The translations under genes and the position numbers were made by a program. From positions 1 to 57,315 of the forward strand of contig DFOA01000032.1 of assembly GCA_002381185.1 (NCBI GenBank): a stretch of DNA of 57,315 bases, read 5' to 3'. Under the pieces are notes generated by a model. The model did not search any database and had not been told where the DNA came from. It saw only the letters and a program-made list of their open reading frames with translations. The DNA comes from Firmicutes bacterium UBA3553. GTDB lineage: Bacteria; Bacillota; Clostridia; Tissierellales; Sedimentibacteraceae. Below are positions 35,501 through 43,731 of this stretch, one piece after another; position 1 is the stretch's first letter, and each line of letters opens with the position of its first letter.

Positions 35501-36851
35501 TAACCTTTCCTCCCTGAAGCTTCATAATACCGATTTCAGTAATTTTTTCCGTCATGGGTGAAAAACCGGTAGTTTCCAGGTCCAATACACAATATGTTGT
35601 ATCAATGCTCTGTCCCTTGGAATTTTTTACTGATGATTTTTTATCAGGTGCTAAATAGGCTTCTACACCATAGATAACCTTCATATCAGGATTATCTGTG
35701 CCTAAAAGTTTATGTGCTTCAGGATAGGACTGTACAACTCCATGATCTGTTATAGCAATGGACTTCATGCCCCAGCTCATTGCCCTCTTAATTAAATCAG
35801 CGGCACTTGTCATGGCATCCATCTGACTCATTTGAGTATGCATGTGAAGCTCTACTCTCTTAACCTTGGCGTTGTCAATCCTTTTAACTTTCTTCCTGCC
35901 TTCAGTTTCTATAATGGTATTTGCAACCAGCTCAACTTCTCCGGAAAATTTGCTGTAGCCTGAATTTCCGGAAATCCTCAGCCCCTTGGCTTTTTGAAGC
36001 CTTGAAAGAACTTCAGCATCTTCTCCCTGTCTGCAAAAACACTTGCAGGTCATGGAACTTGTACCATCGTATAAATCAAAGGATATCAGTGTTTTTCCGC
36101 TTTTAAGCTCTTTTGGTTCAATGTTTGATATTTCACCCTCTATGCAAACCCTTCCCTCATCGGGAGTAATATCTGTAATCTTAATTATAGTATCTTTTAT
36201 ATTAGCACTTCTGCCCAATATAAGCATCGTGTTTTTTGTTTTGCCGCTGTCTTCTTCTTTGTTTTCTTTTATAAGTATTGCCGCTTCCTTATGTATTGCA
36301 GCAGTGCTTACCTTAACTTCATTTTGAATAAGCTGAATTTCCTTTGCCAGTGCATCCTCATGCTGCTTTTTAAAGTCTTCGCTACTTATTTTGTCTGCAA
36401 AACAAATTTGGTAATCTGTACAATAAAACTTTTTTATAGCATCGTGAATTATTTTATCGTAACCCTTTGCTCTTAATAAATCTGATACAGCAATTTTAAA
36501 TTCAAAATTAATTTTGTTTTCTTCTATTTCATATTCACTGTTTCTTAATACAGATTTTAATGCGGGGTATTTTTCTGATAATACGCTAAATAAATTTTTC
36601 AGTTCTTCTTTTATAGGCCTCTTGTCTGCATCTTCTGTATAGCTGACAATTATCCTAGACCCTTCCAATGCAAATCTTTTTTTTATAAAATCATTCAGGC
36701 ATTTTATTTCTTTTAAATCAATATATTTTTCAGATTTTATTTTCAATTCAAGAGTTTTAGTTTTTTTACTTAATACCACCCCTTCTACCAATGCAGCACT
36801 TATGCTGTCTCCGGCATTATAATCACTGAAAACATCTTTAATTCTTTTCAT
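32517..36851 (-). CDS. polC: DNA polymerase III, PolC-type alpha subunit
   Basis: About 1444 aa replicative polymerase of low-G+C Gram-positives. Order: N-terminal domain (1-190), OB fold (about 220-320), PHP domain part 1 (RVELHMHTQMSQMDAM), inserted 3'-5' exonuclease (VLDLETTGFSP, VAHNAEFDMNFLKHN, HRALDD), PHP part 2, then the polymerase core with a zinc site (CPNCKYSD and CPVCGEKL). ATG 36851 is chosen over the longer frame from 36983 because AAGGT lies 6 nt before it and MKRIKDVFSDY is the typical start. Confidence 0.96.
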   Translation of the reverse strand: MKRIKDVFSDYNAGDSISAALVEGVVLSKKTKTLELKIKSEKYIDLKEIKCLNDFIKKRFALEGSRIIVSYTEDADKRPIKEELKNLFSVLSEKYPALKSVLRNSEYEIEENKINFEFKIAVSDLLRAKGYDKIIHDAIKKFYCTDYQICFADKISSEDFKKQHEDALAKEIQLIQNEVKVSTAAIHKEAAILIKENKEEDSGKTKNTMLILGRSANIKDTIIKITDITPDEGRVCIEGEISNIEPKELKSGKTLISFDLYDGTSSMTCKCFCRQGEDAEVLSRLQKAKGLRISGNSGYSKFSGEVELVANTIIETEGRKKVKRIDNAKVKRVELHMHTQMSQMDAMTSAADLIKRAMSWGMKSIAITDHGVVQSYPEAHKLLGTDNPDMKVIYGVEAYLAPDKKSSVKNSKGQSIDTTYCVLDLETTGFSPMTEKITEIGIMKLQGGKVIDEFSCFVNPQKPIPARVVEVTNITDDMVKDAKTIDKVFPELIEFIDGCVLVAHNAEFDMNFLKHNALELGYEFDYTYLDTLSLAKELFPNYKTYKLGRIAKNLGIIVEVAHRALDDVGTTVKIFNVMLEKLKERGAESLDDIETYASDEEAKKEEYKKLNTYHAIILAKDYVGLKNLYKLVSYSHLHYFYKKPRILKSLFKKYSEGLIIGSACSEGELYQAILLGRSDEEIEAIANEYDYLEIQPLGNNDYLVRQEQVPDKEYLKLINKKIVALGEKLNKPVVATGDVHFMDPEDEIYRRILEAGQGFKDADNQAPLYLKTTEEMLKEFSYLGEEKAYEVVVTNTNKISDMCMQISPISSEKATPHIEGCEQTIKDIAYEKAHELYGNPLPEIVKKRLDKELDSIIKNGFSVMYIIAQKLVWKSNEDGYLVGSRGSVGSSLVAYMTGITEVNALEPHYRCPNCKYSDFSDYGCMNGFDLPDKECPVCGEKLSKDGMDIPFETFLGFNGDKEPDIDLNFSGEYQAKAHKYTEVIFGKGTTFKAGTIGTIAEKTAFGYVKKYFEEKGIHVNKAEIARISKGCTGIKRTTGQHPGGIIVVPKGREIYEFCPVQHPADDSDSDIITTHFDYHSIDQNLLKLDILGHDDPTVIRMLQDITGIDPKTIPMDDKETMSLFSSTKALGVTPEQINSKVGTYGVPEFGTKFVRGMLLDTMPKAFSDLLCISGLSHGTDVWLGNAKDLIDGGIVKSISEAVCTRDDIMVYLIKKGLPPNSAFKIMETVRKGKALKDPKWPEYESLMRTHNIPEWYIDSCKKIKYMFPKAHAAAYVMMAFRIAWFKVHIPEAYYAAYFSIRAKAFDAEFMINGKEVVKEKMREIESQGNDAANKDKDMYDDLELVLEMYERGFKFLPIDLYKSHATKFLLEEEGLRPPLNSISGMGTVAAEGIYNAVRGDEPIKSIDDLKKRAKIGNAAIDLLKKFNCLKGLPESDQLSFFDVI

Positions 36852-36999
36852 TATGATACCTTCTTTTAAAAATTCATATACCTTATTATTATATAACAAT
36901 GCACAGCCTTTTGTACACATAAAAACACTTATAATTTTACTTGTGATTCCTATTAAAAAAAGTCCTCTGAATGAGAACTGCAATTGTTCTGATAAATAC

Positions 37000-37197
37000 T
37001 TAGTATTCCTGTTTTATAAAATCCAATGTAATTTGCGCTGAAGTGTTATGTTCTTTTTTTATGTATTTTTCTCCTGTCCTGAATGAATATAAAGGACAAG
37101 TTTTAATTAAGCAGCCTCTTATTTCATTATATTGTCCATTGCTGCACTCAAGGCATTTCTTTCTTATTGCCTGTATTGGTGTTAAATTGTCATTCAT
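37000..37197 (-). CDS. Small Cys-rich protein (zinc-ribbon-like)
   Basis: 65 aa. IQAIRKKCLECSNGQYNEIR is followed by GCLIKTCPLYSFR, a C-x2-C and C-x4-C arrangement likely to bind zinc. The pattern (KKCLxCS, EVRxC, CPLYxxR) recurs in small phage, conjugative-element and clostridial proteins of unknown function. AAGGTG lies 5 nt before the ATG. It sits alone upstream of polC on the same strand. Confidence 0.7.
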   Translation of the reverse strand: MNDNLTPIQAIRKKCLECSNGQYNEIRGCLIKTCPLYSFRTGEKYIKKEHNTSAQITLDFIKQEY

Positions 37198-37398
37198 AAA
37201 ATCACCTTGTTATATTAATTTCAGTTGTTTGTTCAATGTAATACTAAACATTCTTTATTAATTATATCATATTTTTATGAAATGTACATACACTACAAAA
37301 TTAAATACAAAATTGATTGCGGATAGCCCTAAAAGTATTGTTAATTCATGAATATTATATTAAAATAGTATAAAGTATTATAAGGGACGTGTATTACC

Positions 37399-39060
37399 AT
37401 GGAATTAATAGATATTGTAATTATATTAGATGAACACAGCATTATTATATCAATAGACTGGAAAAACGAACAATTGAAGAAAGTATATAAAAATACGTGG
37501 GACACTTATATCAACAGGCATATTGAATCTATTTCAGATATCAGAATTAATAAAGATATAAGGAATCTGTATTGGAAAGACGAATCTTTTATATTTGAAG
37601 AATTAAAGTTACCAAATAATCACGACTATCTTTTGTTAAAAAGAAAAGACTATAAGGAATACCTGTATGAACAGAGTCTTAACAAAATTAATGAAGGTAT
37701 TCAAATATATGATAAAAATTCATGTATGGTTTTTATAAATGAGGCCAGCAAAAAAATTTCTTCATTTTCAGATGATAAAAAAATTATCGGGAAACATCTG
37801 CTGGACTTATATGATTTAAATGAAAAATACAGCACCACTCTTACTTCTCTCAGATCAAAAGCACCTGTAATAAATCGGTTCGATGCTTTCAAGCTAAAAA
37901 GCGGTGTTGAAATAACAAGCGTAAATACTGCTTATCCTATTTTTTATGATAATAACCTTATCGGAGTTGTTACTTTTGATCAAGATGTAAACGTAATCAA
38001 TAAAGAAATTGAAAAGAATGAAAATATCAAAAAGGCAATGCTTGAACAGGGAATTTCCTTTACAGATAAAGTACCGGATACGTATCATTTTTCTGACATT
38101 ATTGGCAAAAACAAAAAATTGCTGGATGTTGTTGATCTGTCCAAAAAAATTTCAACTCAGGACTGTAACGTATTAATATATGGTGAAACCGGAACCGGAA
38201 AGGAAATGTTCGCTCAAAGCATCCACGAGGAAAGCAGAAGGAAGGACAAAAAATTTCTGGCAATAAATTGTGCGGCAGTTCCGGAAACATTAATTGAAAG
38301 TACATTATTCGGCACAACCAAGGGGGCATTTACCGGCAGTGTTGAGAGAGCGGGACTGTTGGAAGAAGTAAATGGAGGCACCTTGTTCCTTGATGAGCTC
38401 AATTCAATGAGTCTGAGCATGCAGTCCAAAATACTTCGTGTAATACAGGAAAACAGGTTTAGAAGAGTGGGAGGCGAAAAAGATATTGACATAGATGTTA
38501 GGTTTATTTCATCCTGCAATGAAAATCCATATAAAATAACCGAAAGTAATTTGTTAAGAAAGGATTTATTTTATAGGCTATCCACAGTAATATTAGAAAT
38601 TCCTCCCTTAAAGAATAGAATAGATGATATTGAAACACTAATTAAATACTGCTTGAAACAATACCAGCATAAGTATTTAAAAAGAATAAGCCATATTGAT
38701 GAATCGGTAATAGCCATATTGAAATCTTACAATTGGCCGGGCAATGTAAGGGAACTGTTTCATATTGTAGAGTATGCCCTGAATGTAATAGAAAATGATA
38801 CATGGAAGATATCACATCTGCCCAAGTATATTACGGATTCTTATAATGAAAATAGTGAGAATATGGATAGTTCTAACTTTGAAGAACCTTCCGGCATCTA
38901 TAAAAATAATCTGCAATATATTATGGATAATTATGAAAGCAAGATATTAAAAAAGGTTTTGGAGCACAACGGTTATAATATTTCCAGGACCGCCGACTCC
39001 CTGGGTATAAAAAGACAGAGCCTTCAATACAGAATTAAAAAATATGGTATCGTCGTATAA
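37399..39060 (+). CDS. PAS / sigma-54-dependent transcriptional activator
   Basis: 553 aa enhancer-binding protein. An N-terminal sensory region with a PAS domain (about 95-205) precedes the AAA+ domain: Walker A GETGTGKE (262-269), the sigma-54 contact loop GAFTGS (309-314, canonical GAFTGA) and Walker B GGTLFLDE. The C-terminus is a Fis-type helix-turn-helix (NISRTADSLGIKRQSLQYRI). RocR-like architecture. The SD (AAGGGACG) is weak. It faces the lyase/hydroxylase/transporter cluster, which has a sigma-54 promoter and an inverted-repeat enhancer candidate, so it probably activates that cluster. Confidence 0.92.
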   Translation: MELIDIVIILDEHSIIISIDWKNEQLKKVYKNTWDTYINRHIESISDIRINKDIRNLYWKDESFIFEELKLPNNHDYLLLKRKDYKEYLYEQSLNKINEGIQIYDKNSCMVFINEASKKISSFSDDKKIIGKHLLDLYDLNEKYSTTLTSLRSKAPVINRFDAFKLKSGVEITSVNTAYPIFYDNNLIGVVTFDQDVNVINKEIEKNENIKKAMLEQGISFTDKVPDTYHFSDIIGKNKKLLDVVDLSKKISTQDCNVLIYGETGTGKEMFAQSIHEESRRKDKKFLAINCAAVPETLIESTLFGTTKGAFTGSVERAGLLEEVNGGTLFLDELNSMSLSMQSKILRVIQENRFRRVGGEKDIDIDVRFISSCNENPYKITESNLLRKDLFYRLSTVILEIPPLKNRIDDIETLIKYCLKQYQHKYLKRISHIDESVIAILKSYNWPGNVRELFHIVEYALNVIENDTWKISHLPKYITDSYNENSENMDSSNFEEPSGIYKNNLQYIMDNYESKILKKVLEHNGYNISRTADSLGIKRQSLQYRIKKYGIVV

Positions 39061-39063
39061 ATA

Positions 39064-39109
39064 AATGAACCTTCAAGGTAATAATCAAACGAAATCCTGA
39101 AGGTTCATT
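39064..39109. terminator. Bidirectional terminator
   Basis: ATGAACCTTCA and its exact complement around a 22-nt loop, between the convergent sigma-54 activator and the first lyase gene. Confidence 0.8.
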
Positions 39110-39120
39110 TTATGAAATAA

Positions 39121-40680
39121 TTAAAGTTCCAACGTTCCTATTTCATTTTCGACTATAGCAACAATCTTCATTTCCTGAATCTGCTTAAGAATATATTCTA
39201 TATCAGGGTAGAGATATCGGTCTTCATTCAACATTGATACGGTCTTCCTTATATAGTCATGTACCTTTTCTGTTACGGGGGATTGTTTTAAAGGCTTTAA
39301 TAAATCGATAGCCTGCAGACTCACCATAATTTCGATAGCTACCATGTATTGAAGCTTTTTAGCTGCCATCAGAGCTTTCTTTGATGCAAAATACCCCATT
39401 GAAACCGGATCTTCCTGGTTTGCACATGTTGATATGCTGTCTATTGTGGAGGGGTGAGAAAGAACTTTTATTTCTCCCAATAAGCCCGCAGACGTATATT
39501 GAGGAATCATGTATCCGTTATTTAGTCCCGGATTTAACACTAAAAATGCAGGCAGGCCGCCGTTTAAATTTCTGTTCACCATCCTGTCCGTACAACGCTC
39601 AACTGAGTTTCCTATGATGGATGCCGCCATACAGAGCATATCCGCATGGGAACCTACAAAGGATCCATCAAAATTACCGCACATCAATATATCTGCTTTG
39701 TCATTTTCGGTGAATATTTCCGGATTATCGCTGGATGAATGCAATTCATTCATAAATACTTCATAAGCTTCCTTAATTAACTTTTTGCAGGAACCGTTTA
39801 TTTGCGGCATTGCTCTCAGTACATATGCATCTTGAACCTTGCTGTCTATGAATTTAATGCTTATCTCGCTGTTTTCCAGCATTTTAAGCATGTTTTCAGC
39901 CGATGTTCTCTGCTCAGCATGTTTTTTCGCATTATGTATCCGAGGATCAAGAGCTTTTATAGTGCCTCCCAATGCTTCATATGCCAATGCTCCTGATACC
40001 TCTATATTTTTTATTGCTACAATCATTTCATATAAAGCAAGCAGTGCTAATGCGGTAACTGTCATAGTACCGTTAAGCAGGGACAATCCCTCTTTACAAC
40101 CAAATTCAACGGGTTTCAAATCATATTCTCTGAGAATCTCGCTTGAGCTCACTTTAATATTGTTTTTTAATATATAGCCTTCGCCCATCAGTGTCAGTGC
40201 TATATGAGCTTCAACTCCAAGATAACCCACAGAGCCTTCACCGGGTGCAAATGGAATAATATCATTATTTAAAAATTGTCTTATTAATTCTAATACATCT
40301 ATAGAAATACCGGAATGTCCTTTTCCGGTATTTAATATCATCATCAGCAGTATTGCCCTTACTTGTTCATTATCTAACGGTTCACCTACAGAACATGCGT
40401 GTGTCCTTACAATATTTTTTTGCAATTGAACTGCATCATTGGAAGAAACAGTATATCTTACATTGTCGCCAAATCCTGTAGTAACTCCGTATATTATTTT
40501 GTTTTCCTTCAGAAATCTGTCAATAATGCTTCTGCTTCTGTTTACTTTTGTTATAAATTCATCGCTGAACTCAACAACAGCTTTATATTTTGCTACAGCT
40601 ATAAATTCTTCCAATGATAATAAGCAATCCGTAATAATAATCTTTTTTATTTTTTTTACATTTGTAACGCTCACATACAT
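39121..40680 (-). CDS. HAL-fold lyase lacking the MIO tripeptide, paralogue 1 (candidate ergothionase)
   Basis: 519 aa protein of the aromatic amino acid lyase superfamily. The active-site Tyr64 (YGVTTGFGD), His94 (RTHACSVGE), Asn203 (LLNGT), Tyr286 and Arg289 (QDAYVLR) and Glu423 (ANQED) of HAL are kept, but the MIO-forming Ala-Ser-Gly is replaced: residues 149-155 read GSVGYLG, and the following DLAP is lost. It cannot be an ordinary MIO histidine ammonia-lyase. Ergothionase is a known HAL-fold trimethylamine lyase and the nearby BCCT transporter fits that. AGGGG lies 8 nt before the ATG. Confidence 0.75.
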   Translation of the reverse strand: MYVSVTNVKKIKKIIITDCLLSLEEFIAVAKYKAVVEFSDEFITKVNRSRSIIDRFLKENKIIYGVTTGFGDNVRYTVSSNDAVQLQKNIVRTHACSVGEPLDNEQVRAILLMMILNTGKGHSGISIDVLELIRQFLNNDIIPFAPGEGSVGYLGVEAHIALTLMGEGYILKNNIKVSSSEILREYDLKPVEFGCKEGLSLLNGTMTVTALALLALYEMIVAIKNIEVSGALAYEALGGTIKALDPRIHNAKKHAEQRTSAENMLKMLENSEISIKFIDSKVQDAYVLRAMPQINGSCKKLIKEAYEVFMNELHSSSDNPEIFTENDKADILMCGNFDGSFVGSHADMLCMAASIIGNSVERCTDRMVNRNLNGGLPAFLVLNPGLNNGYMIPQYTSAGLLGEIKVLSHPSTIDSISTCANQEDPVSMGYFASKKALMAAKKLQYMVAIEIMVSLQAIDLLKPLKQSPVTEKVHDYIRKTVSMLNEDRYLYPDIEYILKQIQEMKIVAIVENEIGTLEL

Positions 40681-40742
40681 TTTATTTTCCCCTTTGTTCA
40701 GGTATATTAATATGAATATCTGTTATGATTCTATATCAATAT

Positions 40743-42272
40743 CTAAAATTTTAATTTCCCTATAACCTTTTCTACACATTCATTAATTTTTTCATTTTTA
40801 ATAAGCGCAGCTACTTCTTCTATACAGGGATGTAGATTAATATCATTTTCTATTGAGGGGAATACATTTCTTATAGTATTGTAAAGCTCTTTAGTAGCTC
40901 TTGAAGGCCTCAAATCGTCATAGAAATCTAAAGCCTGGGTTCCGCAGATTAATTCTATGGCAAATATATATTTTGATAAATTAACACATTCATAGGCTTT
41001 TAATGCAGCATTGTACCCCATGCTGACATAGTCCTCCTGATTAGCACATGTAGGTATATTGTCTATTGTGGCAGGATGTGATGCAATTCTCATTTCACCT
41101 AAAATTCCTGCAGCAGAATATTGAGCTACCATCAACCCGCTGTTTAATCCTGCTTCTCTGTTCAGAAATGCCGGAAGACCGCTTAAATGTCTGTTTACCA
41201 GCCTGTCTATCCTTCTTTCGCACATTTTTGACAGGTTAGTTACTGCTATAGCCAGCGTATCTGCCGCCATTCCTACATACGAACCGTCCGCATTACAGCC
41301 CATAAGTGCTGTACCCTCATCATTTTCACCGTCAAAAATCAACGGATTGTCAACTGAAGAGTTTAGTTCTGTTTCTACAGTTTTAAAGCTGTCTTTAATT
41401 AGTTTTTTTGCTGCGCCGTGCAGCTGAGGCATGCATCTGACAGACAGCGCATCCTGCACCCTGCTGCCTTTATACTTTTCGATAATTTCGCTGTCGGATA
41501 ATATATTTCTTATATTATCGGCAGTATATTTTTGATCTTCATGGGGCCTCACCTGCATCAGCCTGTCATCCATTGCCATTAGAGTTCCCTTAAGAACCTC
41601 CAAAGTCAAGGAGCCGGATATGTCACTTGTTTTTGCTATATTTACCGCATCATACACAGCCAATGCCGCAAGCGCCGTAACAGACGTTGTCCCTGAAACA
41701 ATAGTCAGGCCTTCTTTAGAAGACAATATAATTGGCTTTAAATTTAATCTTTTATAAATTTCTTCACTGGGAAGCAGTTCGTTTTTATAATATGCTTTTC
41801 CTTCACCAATCAGCACTTCCCCGATATGAGCCTCCAGGCACAAATATCCCACTGAACCATGCCGCGGCACGAACGGAGTTACATCACTATTCAGCAAATT
41901 CTTTATAAGCTCCAGTGTTTCAATCCTGATTCCGGAGTGTCCTGTTCCAAAATGGACTAACATTACAAACATCATAGCTCTGACGCATTCTTTTTGCAAA
42001 CTTTCTCCTACGGAACAAGTATGTGACAATATAATATTTCTTTGGATAATTTCTCTATCCTCCTCATTGATGAACTTATCACAATTATCTCCAAGACCTG
42101 TGGTTATACCATAAATTGCTTTACCTTCTCTGCTGAATTTATCAACATATTTTCTGCATTTATTAACTCTGTTGACATAGTCTTCTGAAAATCCAACAGA
42201 ATAATTATATCTGGAAACGTTGATAACATCTTTAATACTTACTTTCTTTCCTATTGTGATCTCTTTCATCAT
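40743..42272 (-). CDS. HAL-fold lyase lacking the MIO tripeptide, paralogue 2
   Basis: 509 aa, clearly related to its neighbour at 39121. Tyr54 (YGITTGLGD), His84 (LSHTCSVGE), Arg279 and Glu413 (ANQED) are present. The MIO position reads GSVGYLC (139-145), so no MIO can form. It also lacks the Asn (Ser193 in IVSGT) and the second Tyr (Leu276 in QDALSVR) that paralogue 1 keeps, so substrate or chemistry probably differs. The ATG pair at 42272 has no good SD; an AAGGAG lies about 26 nt upstream with no in-frame start near it. Confidence 0.75.
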   Translation of the reverse strand: MMKEITIGKKVSIKDVINVSRYNYSVGFSEDYVNRVNKCRKYVDKFSREGKAIYGITTGLGDNCDKFINEEDREIIQRNIILSHTCSVGESLQKECVRAMMFVMLVHFGTGHSGIRIETLELIKNLLNSDVTPFVPRHGSVGYLCLEAHIGEVLIGEGKAYYKNELLPSEEIYKRLNLKPIILSSKEGLTIVSGTTSVTALAALAVYDAVNIAKTSDISGSLTLEVLKGTLMAMDDRLMQVRPHEDQKYTADNIRNILSDSEIIEKYKGSRVQDALSVRCMPQLHGAAKKLIKDSFKTVETELNSSVDNPLIFDGENDEGTALMGCNADGSYVGMAADTLAIAVTNLSKMCERRIDRLVNRHLSGLPAFLNREAGLNSGLMVAQYSAAGILGEMRIASHPATIDNIPTCANQEDYVSMGYNAALKAYECVNLSKYIFAIELICGTQALDFYDDLRPSRATKELYNTIRNVFPSIENDINLHPCIEEVAALIKNEKINECVEKVIGKLKF

Positions 42273-42372
42273 ATCTATAATTGCTTTGGCAGCAAATTCT
42301 CCTTCCTACATTACAGAATTATACATCATATCATTTATTTTTTTATCCCTGGACTAATTTATAATAATTAAT

Positions 42373-43257
42373 TTAATTCTTCATACATGCTGCGGCATCA
42401 TATACAACGCCTTTTACGGCACGTTCTTTATAGAGCTTTTCGCACTCGAGTATTTTTAGTTTGGATTCATGTTTTCTGTTCATTCTTATTGCTCTTATTT
42501 TCTCTGAAAGAATTTCTGAAAAAGCATCCATATTTTCTGTTGAAAACGGACTATTTCCTAAAACATCCTGCGCTTCTTCAATCTTAAGAGGTATTGTATC
42601 AACGGCTCCCATATATGCTTTGATATTGTTATATTTATCATCTGTCTTATCCCAGGATATACATAATGATATCTGCGCTATTGTTACTTCTGCACGACTT
42701 CCAAGTTTAACAAAACAACTTTTTTTATTACCGGCAATGGGAAGCCAGATTGCCATCAAAACTTCGTGTTTGCTTATTGAAGGCTTTCCTGCCTCCGTCA
42801 GGAACTTGTCAATACTGATTCTTTTATGTATTCCCTCCGCAGAAAATATTTCTACTTCCCCGCCAAACAGCATTATACAAGGTAGGACATCTCCTGCCGG
42901 ATTGGCATTCATCAAACTTCCCCCTACTGTACCCTTATTGCGGATCTGCTGTGACCCAACATGATTACATGCAGACGACAATGCATAAAAATACATTTTT
43001 ATTTTATCATTAGAAGCTGTCTCAGCGTGTGTAGACATAGCACCGATTCGAATCCATCCGTCTTGCTCTGATATTCCCTGCATCTCCGGCAGTCTGCACA
43101 GGCTCAGATAAGTATCAATATGAGGTTTCTTATCCCGTATATGGACCATAATATCTGTTCCGCCGGCTATTATAACTGATTTTTCCGTCATATTGCACAT
43201 GCATTCCTGTAATTCACTCATGGTTTCAGGTTGTAAATAATTAACATGCTCACCCAT
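42373..43257 (-). CDS. Molybdenum hydroxylase, FAD-binding (medium) subunit
   Basis: 294 aa, CoxM/XdhB-type FAD subunit. SVIIAGGTDIMVHIRDKKP and the loop RNKGTVGGSLMNANPAGDV hold the FAD-binding motifs AGGTD and T-x-GG-(N/S). The C-terminal CO_deh_flav domain is complete. GGAGG precedes the ATG, which overlaps the stop of the iron-sulfur subunit by 1 nt (TAATG). It passes electrons from the 2Fe-2S clusters to NAD+ or another acceptor. Confidence 0.92.
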   Translation of the reverse strand: MGEHVNYLQPETMSELQECMCNMTEKSVIIAGGTDIMVHIRDKKPHIDTYLSLCRLPEMQGISEQDGWIRIGAMSTHAETASNDKIKMYFYALSSACNHVGSQQIRNKGTVGGSLMNANPAGDVLPCIMLFGGEVEIFSAEGIHKRISIDKFLTEAGKPSISKHEVLMAIWLPIAGNKKSCFVKLGSRAEVTIAQISLCISWDKTDDKYNNIKAYMGAVDTIPLKIEEAQDVLGNSPFSTENMDAFSEILSEKIRAIRMNRKHESKLKILECEKLYKERAVKGVVYDAAACMKN

Positions 43258-43730
43258 TATAATACCTCCTGATTGCTGCTGTAAGCGGCATCCTTAATGC
43301 TCTCCTTAATTTCCTTATATCCTGAACAGCGGCATAAATTGCCTGAAATTGCTCTTTTAATTTCCTCGTCTGAAGGGTGAGGATTTGAAAGAAGCAATGC
43401 TTTTGCCGACATTATCATGCCGGAAGTACAAAATCCGCATTGGACGGCACTTTTTTTAATAAATGATTTCTGAATAGCATCCAATTCTCCGTTCTTCTCC
43501 AGCCCTTCGATTGTCAGCAGCTCTCCGCCTTCCAGCTGCCCCGCAACAGTCAGGCAGGCATGAACAGCCTTGCCGTTGAGAATAACAGTGCATGCACCGC
43601 ACTCCCCTTCCCCGCAGCCTTCTTTAGTTCCGATAAGATGCAGGTCATCCCGTAAAAAATCAATCAGCCTGCGTTCGCCCGGCACATTCATTGTCATGGC
43701 CCTGCCATTTAATACAAATTTCAGTATCAT
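43257..43730 (-). CDS. Molybdenum hydroxylase, 2Fe-2S (small) subunit
   Basis: 157 aa with two 2Fe-2S sites: the plant-ferredoxin type (GCGEGECGACTV and the later HAC) and the C-terminal helical type (QCGFCTSGM and NLCRCSGY). This is the usual CoxS/XdhC-type small subunit that links the molybdopterin and FAD subunits. AGGAGG lies 6 nt before the ATG. It starts 1 nt after the stop of the large subunit, so the three subunit genes form a tight operon. Confidence 0.94.
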   Translation of the reverse strand: MILKFVLNGRAMTMNVPGERRLIDFLRDDLHLIGTKEGCGEGECGACTVILNGKAVHACLTVAGQLEGGELLTIEGLEKNGELDAIQKSFIKKSAVQCGFCTSGMIMSAKALLLSNPHPSDEEIKRAISGNLCRCSGYKEIKESIKDAAYSSNQEVL

Positions 43731-43731
43731 A

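Noticed and set aside
32517..36983. Extended N-terminus of PolC from 36983
   Set aside because: The extra 44 residues are hydrophobic and unlike PolC; a good SD precedes the ATG at 36851.
39121..42272. Histidine utilisation (hut) pathway
   Set aside because: The two HAL-like proteins lack the MIO tripeptide and no urocanase, imidazolonepropionase or formiminoglutamase gene is nearby.
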